Shown here piece by piece: positions 16,831-24,669 of a stretch of DNA of 28,005 nucleotides. The notes beneath the pieces were generated by a model. That model ran no database searches. It was not told the origin of the DNA and saw nothing but the letters and a program-made list of their open reading frames with translations. The stretch spans positions 1 to 28,005 of the forward strand of contig CAXTJZ010000020.1 in assembly GCA_964244695.1 (NCBI GenBank), written 5' to 3'. The stretch comes from BOG-908 sp964244695 (GTDB lineage Bacteria > Pseudomonadota > Alphaproteobacteria > Acetobacterales > Acetobacteraceae). How positions within the stretch are numbered: the first letter of the stretch is position 1; every line of letters starts with the position of its first letter. The position numbers and the translations under genes are program-made.

Positions 16831-18918
16831 ATGTCAGCATCAGCCACCATGGAAGCCTCGCAGCAATCGGGCGACATCGACCTGCTGTGCATAAACACCA
16901 TACGCACGCTGGCGATGGACGCCGTGCAGAAGGCCAATTCCGGCCACCCTGGCACACCCATGGCGCTGGCGCCGGTGGCCTACAATCTTTGGCAGAACTT
17001 CCTCAGCTTCGACCCTGCCGACGCGAACTGGCCCAACCGGGACCGCTTCGTGCTTTCTGTCGGCCATGCGTCTATGCTGCTGTACTCGCTGATCCACCTG
17101 ACGGGCGTGCGCGCCGTCAACGAGCACGAGGACCGCAACGCGCCGGCGCTGACCATCGAGGATCTGCAGAAGTTCCGTCAGCTGGACAGCAAGACGCCCG
17201 GCCATCCCGAGTACCGACTCACCTCCGGCGTGGAGACTACCACCGGTCCGCTCGGCCAGGGCTGCGGCAATTCGGTCGGCCTGGCGATGGCGCAGCGCTT
17301 CCTGGCCAACCGCTACAACAAGCCGGGCTATGACCTGTTCACCCACCACGTCTGGGTGCTGGCGGGCGACGGCGACATGATGGAGGGCATCAGCTCGGAG
17401 GCCGCCAGCACGGCGGGCCACCTGAAGCTCGGCAACCTCACCTGGATCTACGACAGCAACCACATCACCATCGAGGGCGGCACGGATCTCGCGTTCGACG
17501 AGGATGTGGTGGCCCGCTTCGCAGCCTATGGCTGGGACGTGCAGCACGTGGACGACGCCAACGACCTGGCCGCCATGGGCCGTGCGCTGGAGCACGCGAA
17601 ATCGGTGACCGACCGGCCGAGCTTCATCAAGGTGACGAGCGTGATCGGCTACGGCGCGCCGAAAAAGGCCGGGACCAACAAGGCGCATGGCGAGCCGCTT
17701 GGCGACGAGGAGATACGCGGCGCCAAGCGCGCGTATGGCTGGCCGGAAGACAGTTCGTTCCTGGTGCCCGACGGCGTGTACGAGCATTTCTCCGCCGGCA
17801 TAGGCAAGCGCGGTTCCACGCAGCGCGCCGCCTGGATGAAGCTGATCGCAGGCTACAAACAGGATTACCCGGAGCTGGCGGCCGAACTGGAGCACATGAA
17901 CCAGCACACCCTGCCGGACAACTGGGACAAGGACATCCCCAGCTTCCCCGCCGACGCCAAGGGCATCGCCTCGCGCGACTCCTCGCAGAAAGTGCTCAAC
18001 GCCATAGCGCCGAACCTGCCCTGGATGATCGGCGGTGCGGCCGATCTGGCGCCCTCCACCAAGAGCAACATGACGTTCGACGGCGCCGGCAGCTTCGAGT
18101 CCGACAATTACGGCGGCCGCAACCTGCATTTCGGCATACGCGAACACGCCATGGGCAGCATCTGCAACGGGCTGGCGCTCTCCGCCCTGCGCCCCTACGG
18201 CAGCGGCTTCCTTATCTTCTCGGATTATATGAAGCCGCCGATACGCCTCTCGGCCATCATGGAATTGCCGGTCGTCTACATCTTTACCCATGACAGCATA
18301 GGCGTGGGCGAGGACGGGCCGACGCACCAGCCGATCGAGCAGCTCATCTCGCTCCGCTCCATACCCGGCATGCGCGTGATACGCCCCGCGGACGCCAACG
18401 AGGTGGCGGAAGCCTGGCGCCATGTGGTGACGCTGAAGGAGCACCCGGCCTGCCTGGTGCTGTCCCGCCAGCCACTGCCCACGCTGGACCGCGAAAAATA
18501 CGCGCCCGCCTCCGGGCTGAAGCACGGCGCCTACGTGCTGGCGGACCCGCCACAGGGCGGCGAGCCGGAGGTGATACTGATGGCCACGGGCAGCGAGGTG
18601 AGCCTCGTTCTGGGCGCCTACGAGACGCTGACCAAGGAGGGCATACGCGCCCGCGTCGTCAGCTTCCCGTGCTGGGAAATCTTCGAGGACCAGTCTCCCG
18701 AGTACAAGAACAGCGTGCTGCCGCCGCACATCACCGCCCGTGTCTCGGTGGAGCAGGCCTCCACGATGGGGTGGGACCGGTATGTGGGGCTGAAAGGCGC
18801 GGTGATCGGCATGCACACTTTCGGCGCCTCGGCGCCGATGGCCGCGTTGCAGAAGAAGTTCGGGTTCACGCCTGATGCGGTGGCGGAAGCTGCGCGCAAG
18901 CAGGCGGGGCACGGGTAA
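16831..18918 (+). CDS. tkt: transketolase
   Basis: This 695-aa thiamine-diphosphate enzyme transfers two-carbon units between pentose- and other sugar-phosphates. Motifs in order: ANSGHPGTPMALAPVAY, SVGHASMLLYSL, VETTTGPLGQG, and the TPP-binding GDGDMMEGISSEAAS with NLTWIYDSNHITIEG. The pyrimidine-domain and C-terminal parts follow, with DLAPSTKSNM, FGIREHAMGSICNGLAL and THDSIGVGEDGPTHQP. GGGAGAAG just before ATG 16831 fixes the start. It opens a run of pentose-phosphate genes and is followed by GB copy L. Six of six Ile-Arg pairs are written ATA-CGC, odd for so GC-rich a gene. Confidence 0.97.
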   Translation: MSASATMEASQQSGDIDLLCINTIRTLAMDAVQKANSGHPGTPMALAPVAYNLWQNFLSFDPADANWPNRDRFVLSVGHASMLLYSLIHLTGVRAVNEHEDRNAPALTIEDLQKFRQLDSKTPGHPEYRLTSGVETTTGPLGQGCGNSVGLAMAQRFLANRYNKPGYDLFTHHVWVLAGDGDMMEGISSEAASTAGHLKLGNLTWIYDSNHITIEGGTDLAFDEDVVARFAAYGWDVQHVDDANDLAAMGRALEHAKSVTDRPSFIKVTSVIGYGAPKKAGTNKAHGEPLGDEEIRGAKRAYGWPEDSSFLVPDGVYEHFSAGIGKRGSTQRAAWMKLIAGYKQDYPELAAELEHMNQHTLPDNWDKDIPSFPADAKGIASRDSSQKVLNAIAPNLPWMIGGAADLAPSTKSNMTFDGAGSFESDNYGGRNLHFGIREHAMGSICNGLALSALRPYGSGFLIFSDYMKPPIRLSAIMELPVVYIFTHDSIGVGEDGPTHQPIEQLISLRSIPGMRVIRPADANEVAEAWRHVVTLKEHPACLVLSRQPLPTLDREKYAPASGLKHGAYVLADPPQGGEPEVILMATGSEVSLVLGAYETLTKEGIRARVVSFPCWEIFEDQSPEYKNSVLPPHITARVSVEQASTMGWDRYVGLKGAVIGMHTFGASAPMAALQKKFGFTPDAVAEAARKQAGHG

Positions 18919-18977
18919 AAGACAAGCAAGCGGTTCTTTTTTAAAAAAAGAACCGAAAAACTTTTGCTCCCTGTCGG
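18917..18977 (-). repeat. GB element copy L (reverse), on the tkt stop codon
   Basis: This has one of the longest perfect stems in the window: 18931-18955 with twelve-base arms CGGTTCTTTTTT and AAAAAAGAACCG around one A. The stem is extended outward on both sides compared with other copies and is still fully paired. It ends CTTTTGCTCCCTGTCGG. There is no facing forward copy before tal-pgi, whose start has a normal ribosome-binding site instead. Confidence 0.92.
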
Positions 18978-19020
18978 CGGCCAAGCGACACGGCACCCGA
19001 CGTTTTAGGAGACCAGCGCC

Positions 19021-21894
19021 ATGGACACGGTCGTCAACACGCCGACACAGACCTCGGCCAATCCGGTCAAGCAGCTTCTCGGCGAAGGGCAGTCACCTTG
19101 GCTGGACTTCATCCGCCGAAGCTTCATCGCCGACGGCAGCCTGCAGAAGCTCGTCGAGAGCGACGGACTAGGCGGCGTTACCTCCAATCCGTCGATCTTC
19201 GAGAAAGCGATGGGTTCCGGCGATGATTACGATGCCGAGTTCAAGACGCTGGCGCAGGGCGGGCTGAAGGACGCGCAGGAGATCTACGAGACGCTTGCGG
19301 TCGGTGACATACGCAACGTGGCCAAGGTGCTGCACCCTGTCTTCGAGCGCACGAAGGGATTGGACGGCTTCGTCAGCCTCGAAGTTTCGCCCTATCTGGC
19401 GCTGCGCATGGAGGACACGGTCGCGGAAGCGCGCCGGCTGCACAAATGGGTGGACCGGCCGAACCTGATGGTGAAGGTGCCCGGCACGCCGGAATGCGTG
19501 CCCGCGATACGCACGCTGATCTCCGAAGGCATAAACATCAACGTCACGCTGCTGTTCTCCAACGACGCCTACAAGGCGGTGGCCGAGGCCTACATCGCAG
19601 GGCTGGAAGACCGTCACGCGAAAGGCGAGGACATCAGCCGCATTTCCAGCGTGGCCAGCTTCTTCGTCAGCCGGATCGACGCGCAGATCGACAAGAAGAT
19701 CGACGAGCGCGTGGCGGCCGGCGACAAGGAGGCCGATGCGCTGAAGAAACTGCGCGGCAAGGTGGCGATCGCGAATGCGAAGATGGCCTATGTGCTGTAT
19801 CAGGACATGGTGAAAAGCGAGCGCTGGAAGAAGCTCGCCGCCGCAGGCGCCAACCCGCAGCGCCTGCTATGGGCCAGCACCGGCGTGAAGGACAAGGCGT
19901 ATAGCGACGTGCTGTATGTCGAGGAACTCATCGGCCGCGACACGGTTGATACGATCCCGCCGGCGACGATGGATGCGTTCCGCGATCATGGCAAGGTGCG
20001 CGCTTCGCTGACCGAAAATCTCGACGACGCGCGCCACGTGATGTCGGAAGTCGAGCGGCTGGACCTCGACCTTCCTGGCGTGACGAAACACCTCGTGGAA
20101 GACGGCGTGCGGCTGTTCGCCGACGCCGCGGACGCGCTGCTGCTGGCGGTTGCCAAGAAGCGCGCGAAGCTGCTCGGCAGCAACGTAGCCTCTCTGCACT
20201 ACACTCTGCCGGAAGCGCTGGACAAGGCGGTGGACGCCAGCCTGGAAGCGTGGCGCAAGGACGGCGCGCTGCGCAAGATGTGGGGGCGCGACGCCTCGGT
20301 GTGGACTGGCGGGCCGGAAGCCAAATGGCTGGCCTGGCTGGACATCGTGGCGGAACGGCTGGAGCACGCCGACGAGCTGGAAGCGTTCCAGAAGGACGTG
20401 CAGGCGGCCGGCTTCCAGCACGTTCTGCTGCTCGGCATGGGCGGCTCCAGCCTTGGGCCGGAAGTGTTCGGCCGCACGTTCGGCAAGCGCGCCGGGTGGC
20501 CGGAGCTGCACGTGCTGGACAGCACGGATCCGCAGCAGATCAAGACCTTCGAGAACGCGGTCGACCTGCCGAAAACGTTGGTGATCGTGTCCAGCAAGTC
20601 CGGCGGCACGCTGGAGCCGAACATCCTGAAGGCGTATTTCTGGGATAAGATGAAGGCGGCTGTCGGCAACGACAAAGTCAGCCAGCATTTCGTGGCGATT
20701 ACCGATCCCGGCAGCTCCATGCAGAAGGTCGCCGAGAGCGACGGCTTCCGCAAGATCTTCTACGGCGACCCAGGGATTGGCGGACGCTACTCCGTGCTGT
20801 CCAATTTCGGCATGGTGCCTGCGGCCGCCATCGGAGTTGACGTGCGCACGTTCCTGCATGCCACGCAGACCATCGTGCAGGCCTGTTCGCCCGGTACGCC
20901 GCCGATGGCAAACCCGGGCGTGGTGCTCGGCACCATCCTGGGCGAGTGCCAGAAGGCGGGACATGACAAGGTGACGATCGTCGCCTCTCCCAGCATCGCC
21001 GACATGGGCGCCTGGCTGGAGCAGCTGATCGCGGAGAGCACGGGCAAGCTCGGCCGTGGGCTGGTGCCGATCGACAACGCGATGCTGGCACCGCCTGAGA
21101 TGTACGGCGATGACAGGCTGTTTGCCTACCTGCATGCCGACGACAAGGCTGATGCGGAGCAGGACAGTGCGGTGAGCGTCCTGGAAAAAGCCGGCCATCC
21201 GGTCGTGCGCGTGGGGATCAACGGGCACCAGGAGATCGGGCAGCAATTCTTCCTTTGGGAATTCGCCGTCGCCGTCTCAGGCAGCATCATGGACATAAAC
21301 CCGTTCGATCAGCCGGATGTGGAAGCCAGCAAGATCAAGACGCGCGAACTGACGGACACGGTGACGAAGACCGGCAAGCTGCCGGACGAGTCGCCATTCG
21401 CCACGTTCGGAGACGTGAAGCTGTTTGCCGACGAGAAGAACGCCACCGCACTGAAGGGAGGCGCCAGCCTCGTCGAGGTGCTGCGTACACAGTTCAAGCG
21501 GGCGCATGCGGGCGATTACGTGGGCATCCTGGCTTATGTGGAACGCAAGCCGGAGACGATCGCGCTGTTGCAGAAGTTGCGCGTGCTGATCAGGGACCGC
21601 ACGCATCTGGCCGTGGCGGGAGAGTTCGGGCCGAGGTTCCTGCACTCGACCGGCCAAGCCTACAAGGGCGGGCCGAACAGCGGCGTATTTATCCAGATTA
21701 CCGCGGACGACCGTGCGGACCTGGCGGTCCCGGGCGAGACTTACACGTTCAGCACGGTGAAGGCCGCGCAGGCGCGCGGTGATTTCGACGTGCTCGCCGA
21801 GCGCGGCCGCCGCGCGCTGCGCGTGCACATGGGATCGGACGTGGAAGCCGGCCTATCCGCGCTGACCAAAGCGGTGGCGGAAGCGTTGGCATAG
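19021..21894 (+). CDS. tal-pgi: bifunctional transaldolase / glucose-6-phosphate isomerase
   Basis: This 957-aa fusion joins two sugar-phosphate enzymes. Residues about 15-375 are transaldolase: LGGVTSNPSIFEKAM, LDGFVSLEVSPYLA, and VKVPGTPE with the Schiff-base Lys152, then NINVTLLFSNDAY. Residues about 400-957 are glucose-6-phosphate isomerase: LGMGGSSLGPEVFGRTFG near 471, VIVSSKSGGTLEPN, GGRYSVLSNFGMVPAA and GINGHQEIGQQFFLWEFAVA. The product would link fructose-6-phosphate, glucose-6-phosphate and the non-oxidative pentose pathway in one polypeptide. Such fusions are known from acetic acid bacteria. TAGGAGA before ATG 19021 supports the start. It lies between tkt and gnd in the same orientation; two strong GC hairpins follow it. 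Confidence 0.96.
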   Translation: MDTVVNTPTQTSANPVKQLLGEGQSPWLDFIRRSFIADGSLQKLVESDGLGGVTSNPSIFEKAMGSGDDYDAEFKTLAQGGLKDAQEIYETLAVGDIRNVAKVLHPVFERTKGLDGFVSLEVSPYLALRMEDTVAEARRLHKWVDRPNLMVKVPGTPECVPAIRTLISEGININVTLLFSNDAYKAVAEAYIAGLEDRHAKGEDISRISSVASFFVSRIDAQIDKKIDERVAAGDKEADALKKLRGKVAIANAKMAYVLYQDMVKSERWKKLAAAGANPQRLLWASTGVKDKAYSDVLYVEELIGRDTVDTIPPATMDAFRDHGKVRASLTENLDDARHVMSEVERLDLDLPGVTKHLVEDGVRLFADAADALLLAVAKKRAKLLGSNVASLHYTLPEALDKAVDASLEAWRKDGALRKMWGRDASVWTGGPEAKWLAWLDIVAERLEHADELEAFQKDVQAAGFQHVLLLGMGGSSLGPEVFGRTFGKRAGWPELHVLDSTDPQQIKTFENAVDLPKTLVIVSSKSGGTLEPNILKAYFWDKMKAAVGNDKVSQHFVAITDPGSSMQKVAESDGFRKIFYGDPGIGGRYSVLSNFGMVPAAAIGVDVRTFLHATQTIVQACSPGTPPMANPGVVLGTILGECQKAGHDKVTIVASPSIADMGAWLEQLIAESTGKLGRGLVPIDNAMLAPPEMYGDDRLFAYLHADDKADAEQDSAVSVLEKAGHPVVRVGINGHQEIGQQFFLWEFAVAVSGSIMDINPFDQPDVEASKIKTRELTDTVTKTGKLPDESPFATFGDVKLFADEKNATALKGGASLVEVLRTQFKRAHAGDYVGILAYVERKPETIALLQKLRVLIRDRTHLAVAGEFGPRFLHSTGQAYKGGPNSGVFIQITADDRADLAVPGETYTFSTVKAAQARGDFDVLAERGRRALRVHMGSDVEAGLSALTKAVAEALA

Positions 21895-21899
21895 GCTTG

Positions 21900-21925
21900 G
21901 GGACGGGGCCGGCTGGCCCCGTCCC
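21900..21925 (+). terminator. strong GC hairpin 1 after tal-pgi
   Basis: GGGACGGGGCC, loop GGCT, GGCCCCGTCCC form a perfect 11-bp stem six bases after the tal-pgi stop codon. No T-run follows, so it may act as a U-less terminator, a transcript 3'-end stabiliser or a processing site rather than as a classical intrinsic terminator. Confidence 0.6.
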
Positions 21926-21931
21926 GCACGC

Positions 21932-21960
21932 GCCCTGCCGCTTGCGCGCGCAGGCAGGGC
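21932..21960 (+). terminator. strong GC hairpin 2 before gnd
   Basis: GCCCTGCC and GGCAGGGC form a perfect 8-bp stem around a 13-base GC-rich loop. It is immediately downstream of hairpin 1 and 36 bp before the gnd start, whose ribosome-binding site AAGGA lies outside the stem. The tandem pair occupies most of the 102-bp tal-pgi/gnd gap, where no GB element is present. Confidence 0.5.
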
Positions 21961-21996
21961 AGAACTCCCAGGGCCGAATCTCTTGAAGGAAAACAC

Positions 21997-22971
21997 ATGC
22001 AGTTAGGCGTAATCGGCCTGGGCCGGATGGGCGGAAACATAAGCGTGCGCCTGATGCGGGCCGGCCACCACTGCGTGGTCTACGACCACAGCGCGGACGC
22101 GGTGAAGCGCGTGGCCGGCGAGGGCGCGGTGGGCGCCAAGGACCTGGCGGACATGCTGGGCAAGCTGGAGAAGCCGCGCGCGGTGTGGGTGATGCTGCCG
22201 GCCGGCGAGATCACCGAGGACACGATCAAGACCCTATCCGAGCACATGGAAAGCGGCGACACGATCATCGACGGCGGCAACACGTTCTACAAGGACGACA
22301 TACGCCGCGCGGCCAAGCTGCGGGAGCGCGGCATCGATTACGTGGACGTGGGGACCTCCGGCGGCGTATGGGGCCTGGAGCGCGGCTACTGCATGATGAT
22401 CGGCGGGCCCGACGAGGTGGTAAAACGGCTGGACCCGATCCTCGCCGCGCTGGCGCCTGGCATGGGCGACATAGGCCGCACGAAGGAGCGCAAGGGTGGC
22501 GACCCACGCCCGGAGCAGGGCTACATGTATTGCGGCCCGGCCGGCGCCGGGCATTTCGTGAAGATGGTCCATAACGGCATCGAATACGGGATGATGCAGG
22601 CCTATGCCGAAGGCTTCGACGTGCTGCAGGGCAAGGCATCGACCGATCTGGCCGAAGACCAGCGCTTCACGCTGAACCTGCCGGACATTGCCGAGGTGTG
22701 GCGCCGCGGCAGCGTCGTGTCCTCCTGGCTGCTGGACCTGACCGCGTCCGCCCTTGCGGAAAACCCCACGCTTTCGGAATTCACCGGCAAGGTCAGCGAC
22801 TCCGGTGAGGGGCGCTGGACGGTGGAGGCCGCGATCGAGGAGGCGATCGCTGTTCCTGTGCTGTCCACGTCTCTTTTCGCGCGGTTCCGGTCTCGGACCG
22901 GGAACACGTTTGGCGAGAAGCTGTTGAGCGCGATGCGCAACAAGTTTGGCGGGCATGTGGAGCCGCATTAA
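21997..22971 (+). CDS. gnd: 6-phosphogluconate dehydrogenase, decarboxylating (short, probably NAD-dependent type)
   Basis: This 324-aa enzyme oxidises and decarboxylates 6-phosphogluconate to ribulose-5-phosphate. The Rossmann motif GLGRMGGN is at residues 7-14. Catalytic-region motifs are VDVGTSGGVWGLERGYCMMIGG and YCGPAGAGHFVKMVHNGIEYGMMQ, with the active-site lysine and histidine. The length, about 150 residues shorter than the enterobacterial enzyme, marks the short GndA/YqeC-like class, which in acetic acid bacteria commonly prefers NAD; that preference is an inference here. AAGGA before ATG 21997 sets the start. Its stop codon is overlapped by GB copy M, and zwf follows beyond the facing pair M/N. 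Confidence 0.95.
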   Translation: MQLGVIGLGRMGGNISVRLMRAGHHCVVYDHSADAVKRVAGEGAVGAKDLADMLGKLEKPRAVWVMLPAGEITEDTIKTLSEHMESGDTIIDGGNTFYKDDIRRAAKLRERGIDYVDVGTSGGVWGLERGYCMMIGGPDEVVKRLDPILAALAPGMGDIGRTKERKGGDPRPEQGYMYCGPAGAGHFVKMVHNGIEYGMMQAYAEGFDVLQGKASTDLAEDQRFTLNLPDIAEVWRRGSVVSSWLLDLTASALAENPTLSEFTGKVSDSGEGRWTVEAAIEEAIAVPVLSTSLFARFRSRTGNTFGEKLLSAMRNKFGGHVEPH

Positions 22972-23028
22972 GGAAGAAAGGCCTTCTTTTCTGAAGAAAA
23001 GAAGCAAAAGACTTTTACTCCCTGTCGG
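22971..23028 (-). repeat. GB element copy M (reverse), on the gnd stop codon
   Basis: The C-type hairpin at 22983-23004 has arms CTTCTTTTCT and AGAAAAGAAG. Compared with the common form, the ninth pair is C-G instead of T-A, a second compensatory change inside the stem. The copy ends TTTTACTCCCTGTCGG and faces copy N across only 19 bp, giving the tightest pair in the window. Confidence 0.92.
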
Positions 23029-23047
23029 CGTTCCATCCAGCTAGCAC

Positions 23048-23108
23048 CCGACAGGGAGCAAAAGTTTTTTGCTTCTTTTTTTCAAAAAAGAAGGCCTTGC
23101 TTTCTATT
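23048..23108 (+). repeat. GB element copy N (forward), upstream of zwf
   Basis: This is close to the consensus: CCGACAGGGAGCAAAAG, TTTTTTGC, then a perfect C-type hairpin at 23072-23093 and GGCCTTGCTTTCTATTTTC. The inner ends of M and N form an 11-bp perfect stem (CTCCCTGTCGG with CCGACAGGGAG) around the 19-base spacer. zwf starts about 18 bp downstream behind TAGGGA. Confidence 0.95.
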
Positions 23109-23125
23109 TTCTGTAGGGATGCCCA

Positions 23126-24667
23126 ATGGACGAACTAAGCGCCCACCCAGGCCTGAGCGACCCGGCGGCGCTGTCCAAAGCCAGCCAGGCGCCGCCCTGC
23201 CTGTTCGTGATTTTCGGCGCCGGCGGGGACCTCACGCGCAGGCTGCTTATGCCGGCGCTCTACAACCTGCGCCTGGCCGGCCTGCTTAATGACGAGTTTC
23301 GCATCATCGGCGTGGACGCACGCGAGATGGATGACGATGCCTTCCGTGATCACCTCGGCGAGGCGATGACGCATTTCGTCACCGAGCGGCGGGGCGAGAG
23401 CACCGCCAAACTGGACCAGCAATCCTGGGACTGGATGCGCGAGCGGCTCAGCTATCTGTCCGGCGATTTCGCCAATCCGGACACCTTCGAACGCCTGGGC
23501 CGCCTGATTCCGGCCGGCGGCAACGTGGTGTTCTACTGCGCCACCGCGGCGCGCTTCTTCGACGTGCTGGCGGAGCAGATCCACCGTGCGGGATTGCTGC
23601 GCGAGGAGGATGGCGCGTTCCGGCGCATGGTGGTGGAGAAACCGTTCGGCCATGACCTGGCAAGTGCGCGCGCGCTGAACGCATCGTTGCTGTCGGTGAT
23701 GCAGGAAAGCCAGATCTACCGGATCGACCATTATTTGGGCAAGGAGACCGTTCAGAACATCATGGCGTTGCGGTTTTCCAACGGCATCTTCGAGCCGATC
23801 TGGAAGCGCGACAACATCGACCACGTGCAGATAACCGCGGCGGAGACCGTGGGCGTGGAACTGCGCGGCAAGTTCTACGAAGGCACCGGCGCGTTGCGTG
23901 ACATGGTGCCCAACCACATCTTCCAGCTCCTCTCCATGGTTGCGATGGAAGCACCCACGTCGTTCGACGCGGATGCGGTGCGCTCCGAAAAGGCCAAGGT
24001 GATACAGGCGATCCATCCGCTGGCGGGTCGCGCCGCGGTGCATGATGTGGTGCGTGGACAGTACCGCTCCGGCCATTACGGTGCCGACGCCGTGCAGGGC
24101 TACAGGCAGGAGCCGGATGTGGATCCGCTGTCCAGCACGGAGACCTACATCGCCATGAAGCTGGCGATCGACAACTGGCGCTGGGCCGGCGTGCCGTTCT
24201 ACCTGCGCACCGGCAAGCGCCTGGCGCGCCGCAGCACGGAAATCTCCATACATTTCAAGCAGGCGCCGTTCGCGCTGTTCCGTGACACGCCGGTGAACAA
24301 GCTAACGCCGAACATCATGTTCATGCACATCCAGCCGACGGAGGGCGTCCCCTTGCAGTTCAGCGCGAAAGTGCCTGGGCCGCGTGTGAAGCTTGGCGGC
24401 GTCAACATGAACTTCAACTACGCGGATTACTTCCACGAAGGCCCGAGCACGGGTTACGAAACCCTGCTATACGACTGCCTGGTTGGTGACGCCACGTTGT
24501 TCCAGCGTGCGGACAATGTGGAAGCCGGCTGGTCCATCGTGCAGCCGGCACTGGACGCCTGGGACGCCGGGCACATCCACGTGCATCCCTATGCCGCCGG
24601 CAGCCAGGGCCCTGACGAATCGACGGACATGCTGCACAGGGATTATCGCAGCTGGATGGCCTGCTGA
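23126..24667 (+). CDS. zwf: glucose-6-phosphate 1-dehydrogenase
   Basis: This 513-aa enzyme catalyses the first oxidative step of the pentose-phosphate pathway. GAGGDLTRRLLMPALYNL at residue 31 is the coenzyme-binding start (the family's usual GASGDL has Gly in place of Ser here). RIDHYLGKETVQNIMALRF holds His202 and Lys206 of the substrate site, and the second part has GKFYEGTGALRDMVPNH and FYLRTGKRL. The length is slightly above the usual 490 or so because of an N-terminal extension. ATG 23126 has TAGGGA upstream. The stop codon is two bases before the next gene, so zwf and the HAD genes are probably one transcript. Confidence 0.97.
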   Translation: MDELSAHPGLSDPAALSKASQAPPCLFVIFGAGGDLTRRLLMPALYNLRLAGLLNDEFRIIGVDAREMDDDAFRDHLGEAMTHFVTERRGESTAKLDQQSWDWMRERLSYLSGDFANPDTFERLGRLIPAGGNVVFYCATAARFFDVLAEQIHRAGLLREEDGAFRRMVVEKPFGHDLASARALNASLLSVMQESQIYRIDHYLGKETVQNIMALRFSNGIFEPIWKRDNIDHVQITAAETVGVELRGKFYEGTGALRDMVPNHIFQLLSMVAMEAPTSFDADAVRSEKAKVIQAIHPLAGRAAVHDVVRGQYRSGHYGADAVQGYRQEPDVDPLSSTETYIAMKLAIDNWRWAGVPFYLRTGKRLARRSTEISIHFKQAPFALFRDTPVNKLTPNIMFMHIQPTEGVPLQFSAKVPGPRVKLGGVNMNFNYADYFHEGPSTGYETLLYDCLVGDATLFQRADNVEAGWSIVQPALDAWDAGHIHVHPYAAGSQGPDESTDMLHRDYRSWMAC

Positions 24668-24669
24668 CG

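Noticed and set aside
22971..23108. Facing repeat pairs as ordinary MITEs
   Set aside because: I found no target-site duplication around any pair, single copies are common, and the orientation is fixed relative to genes. A mobile origin is not excluded.
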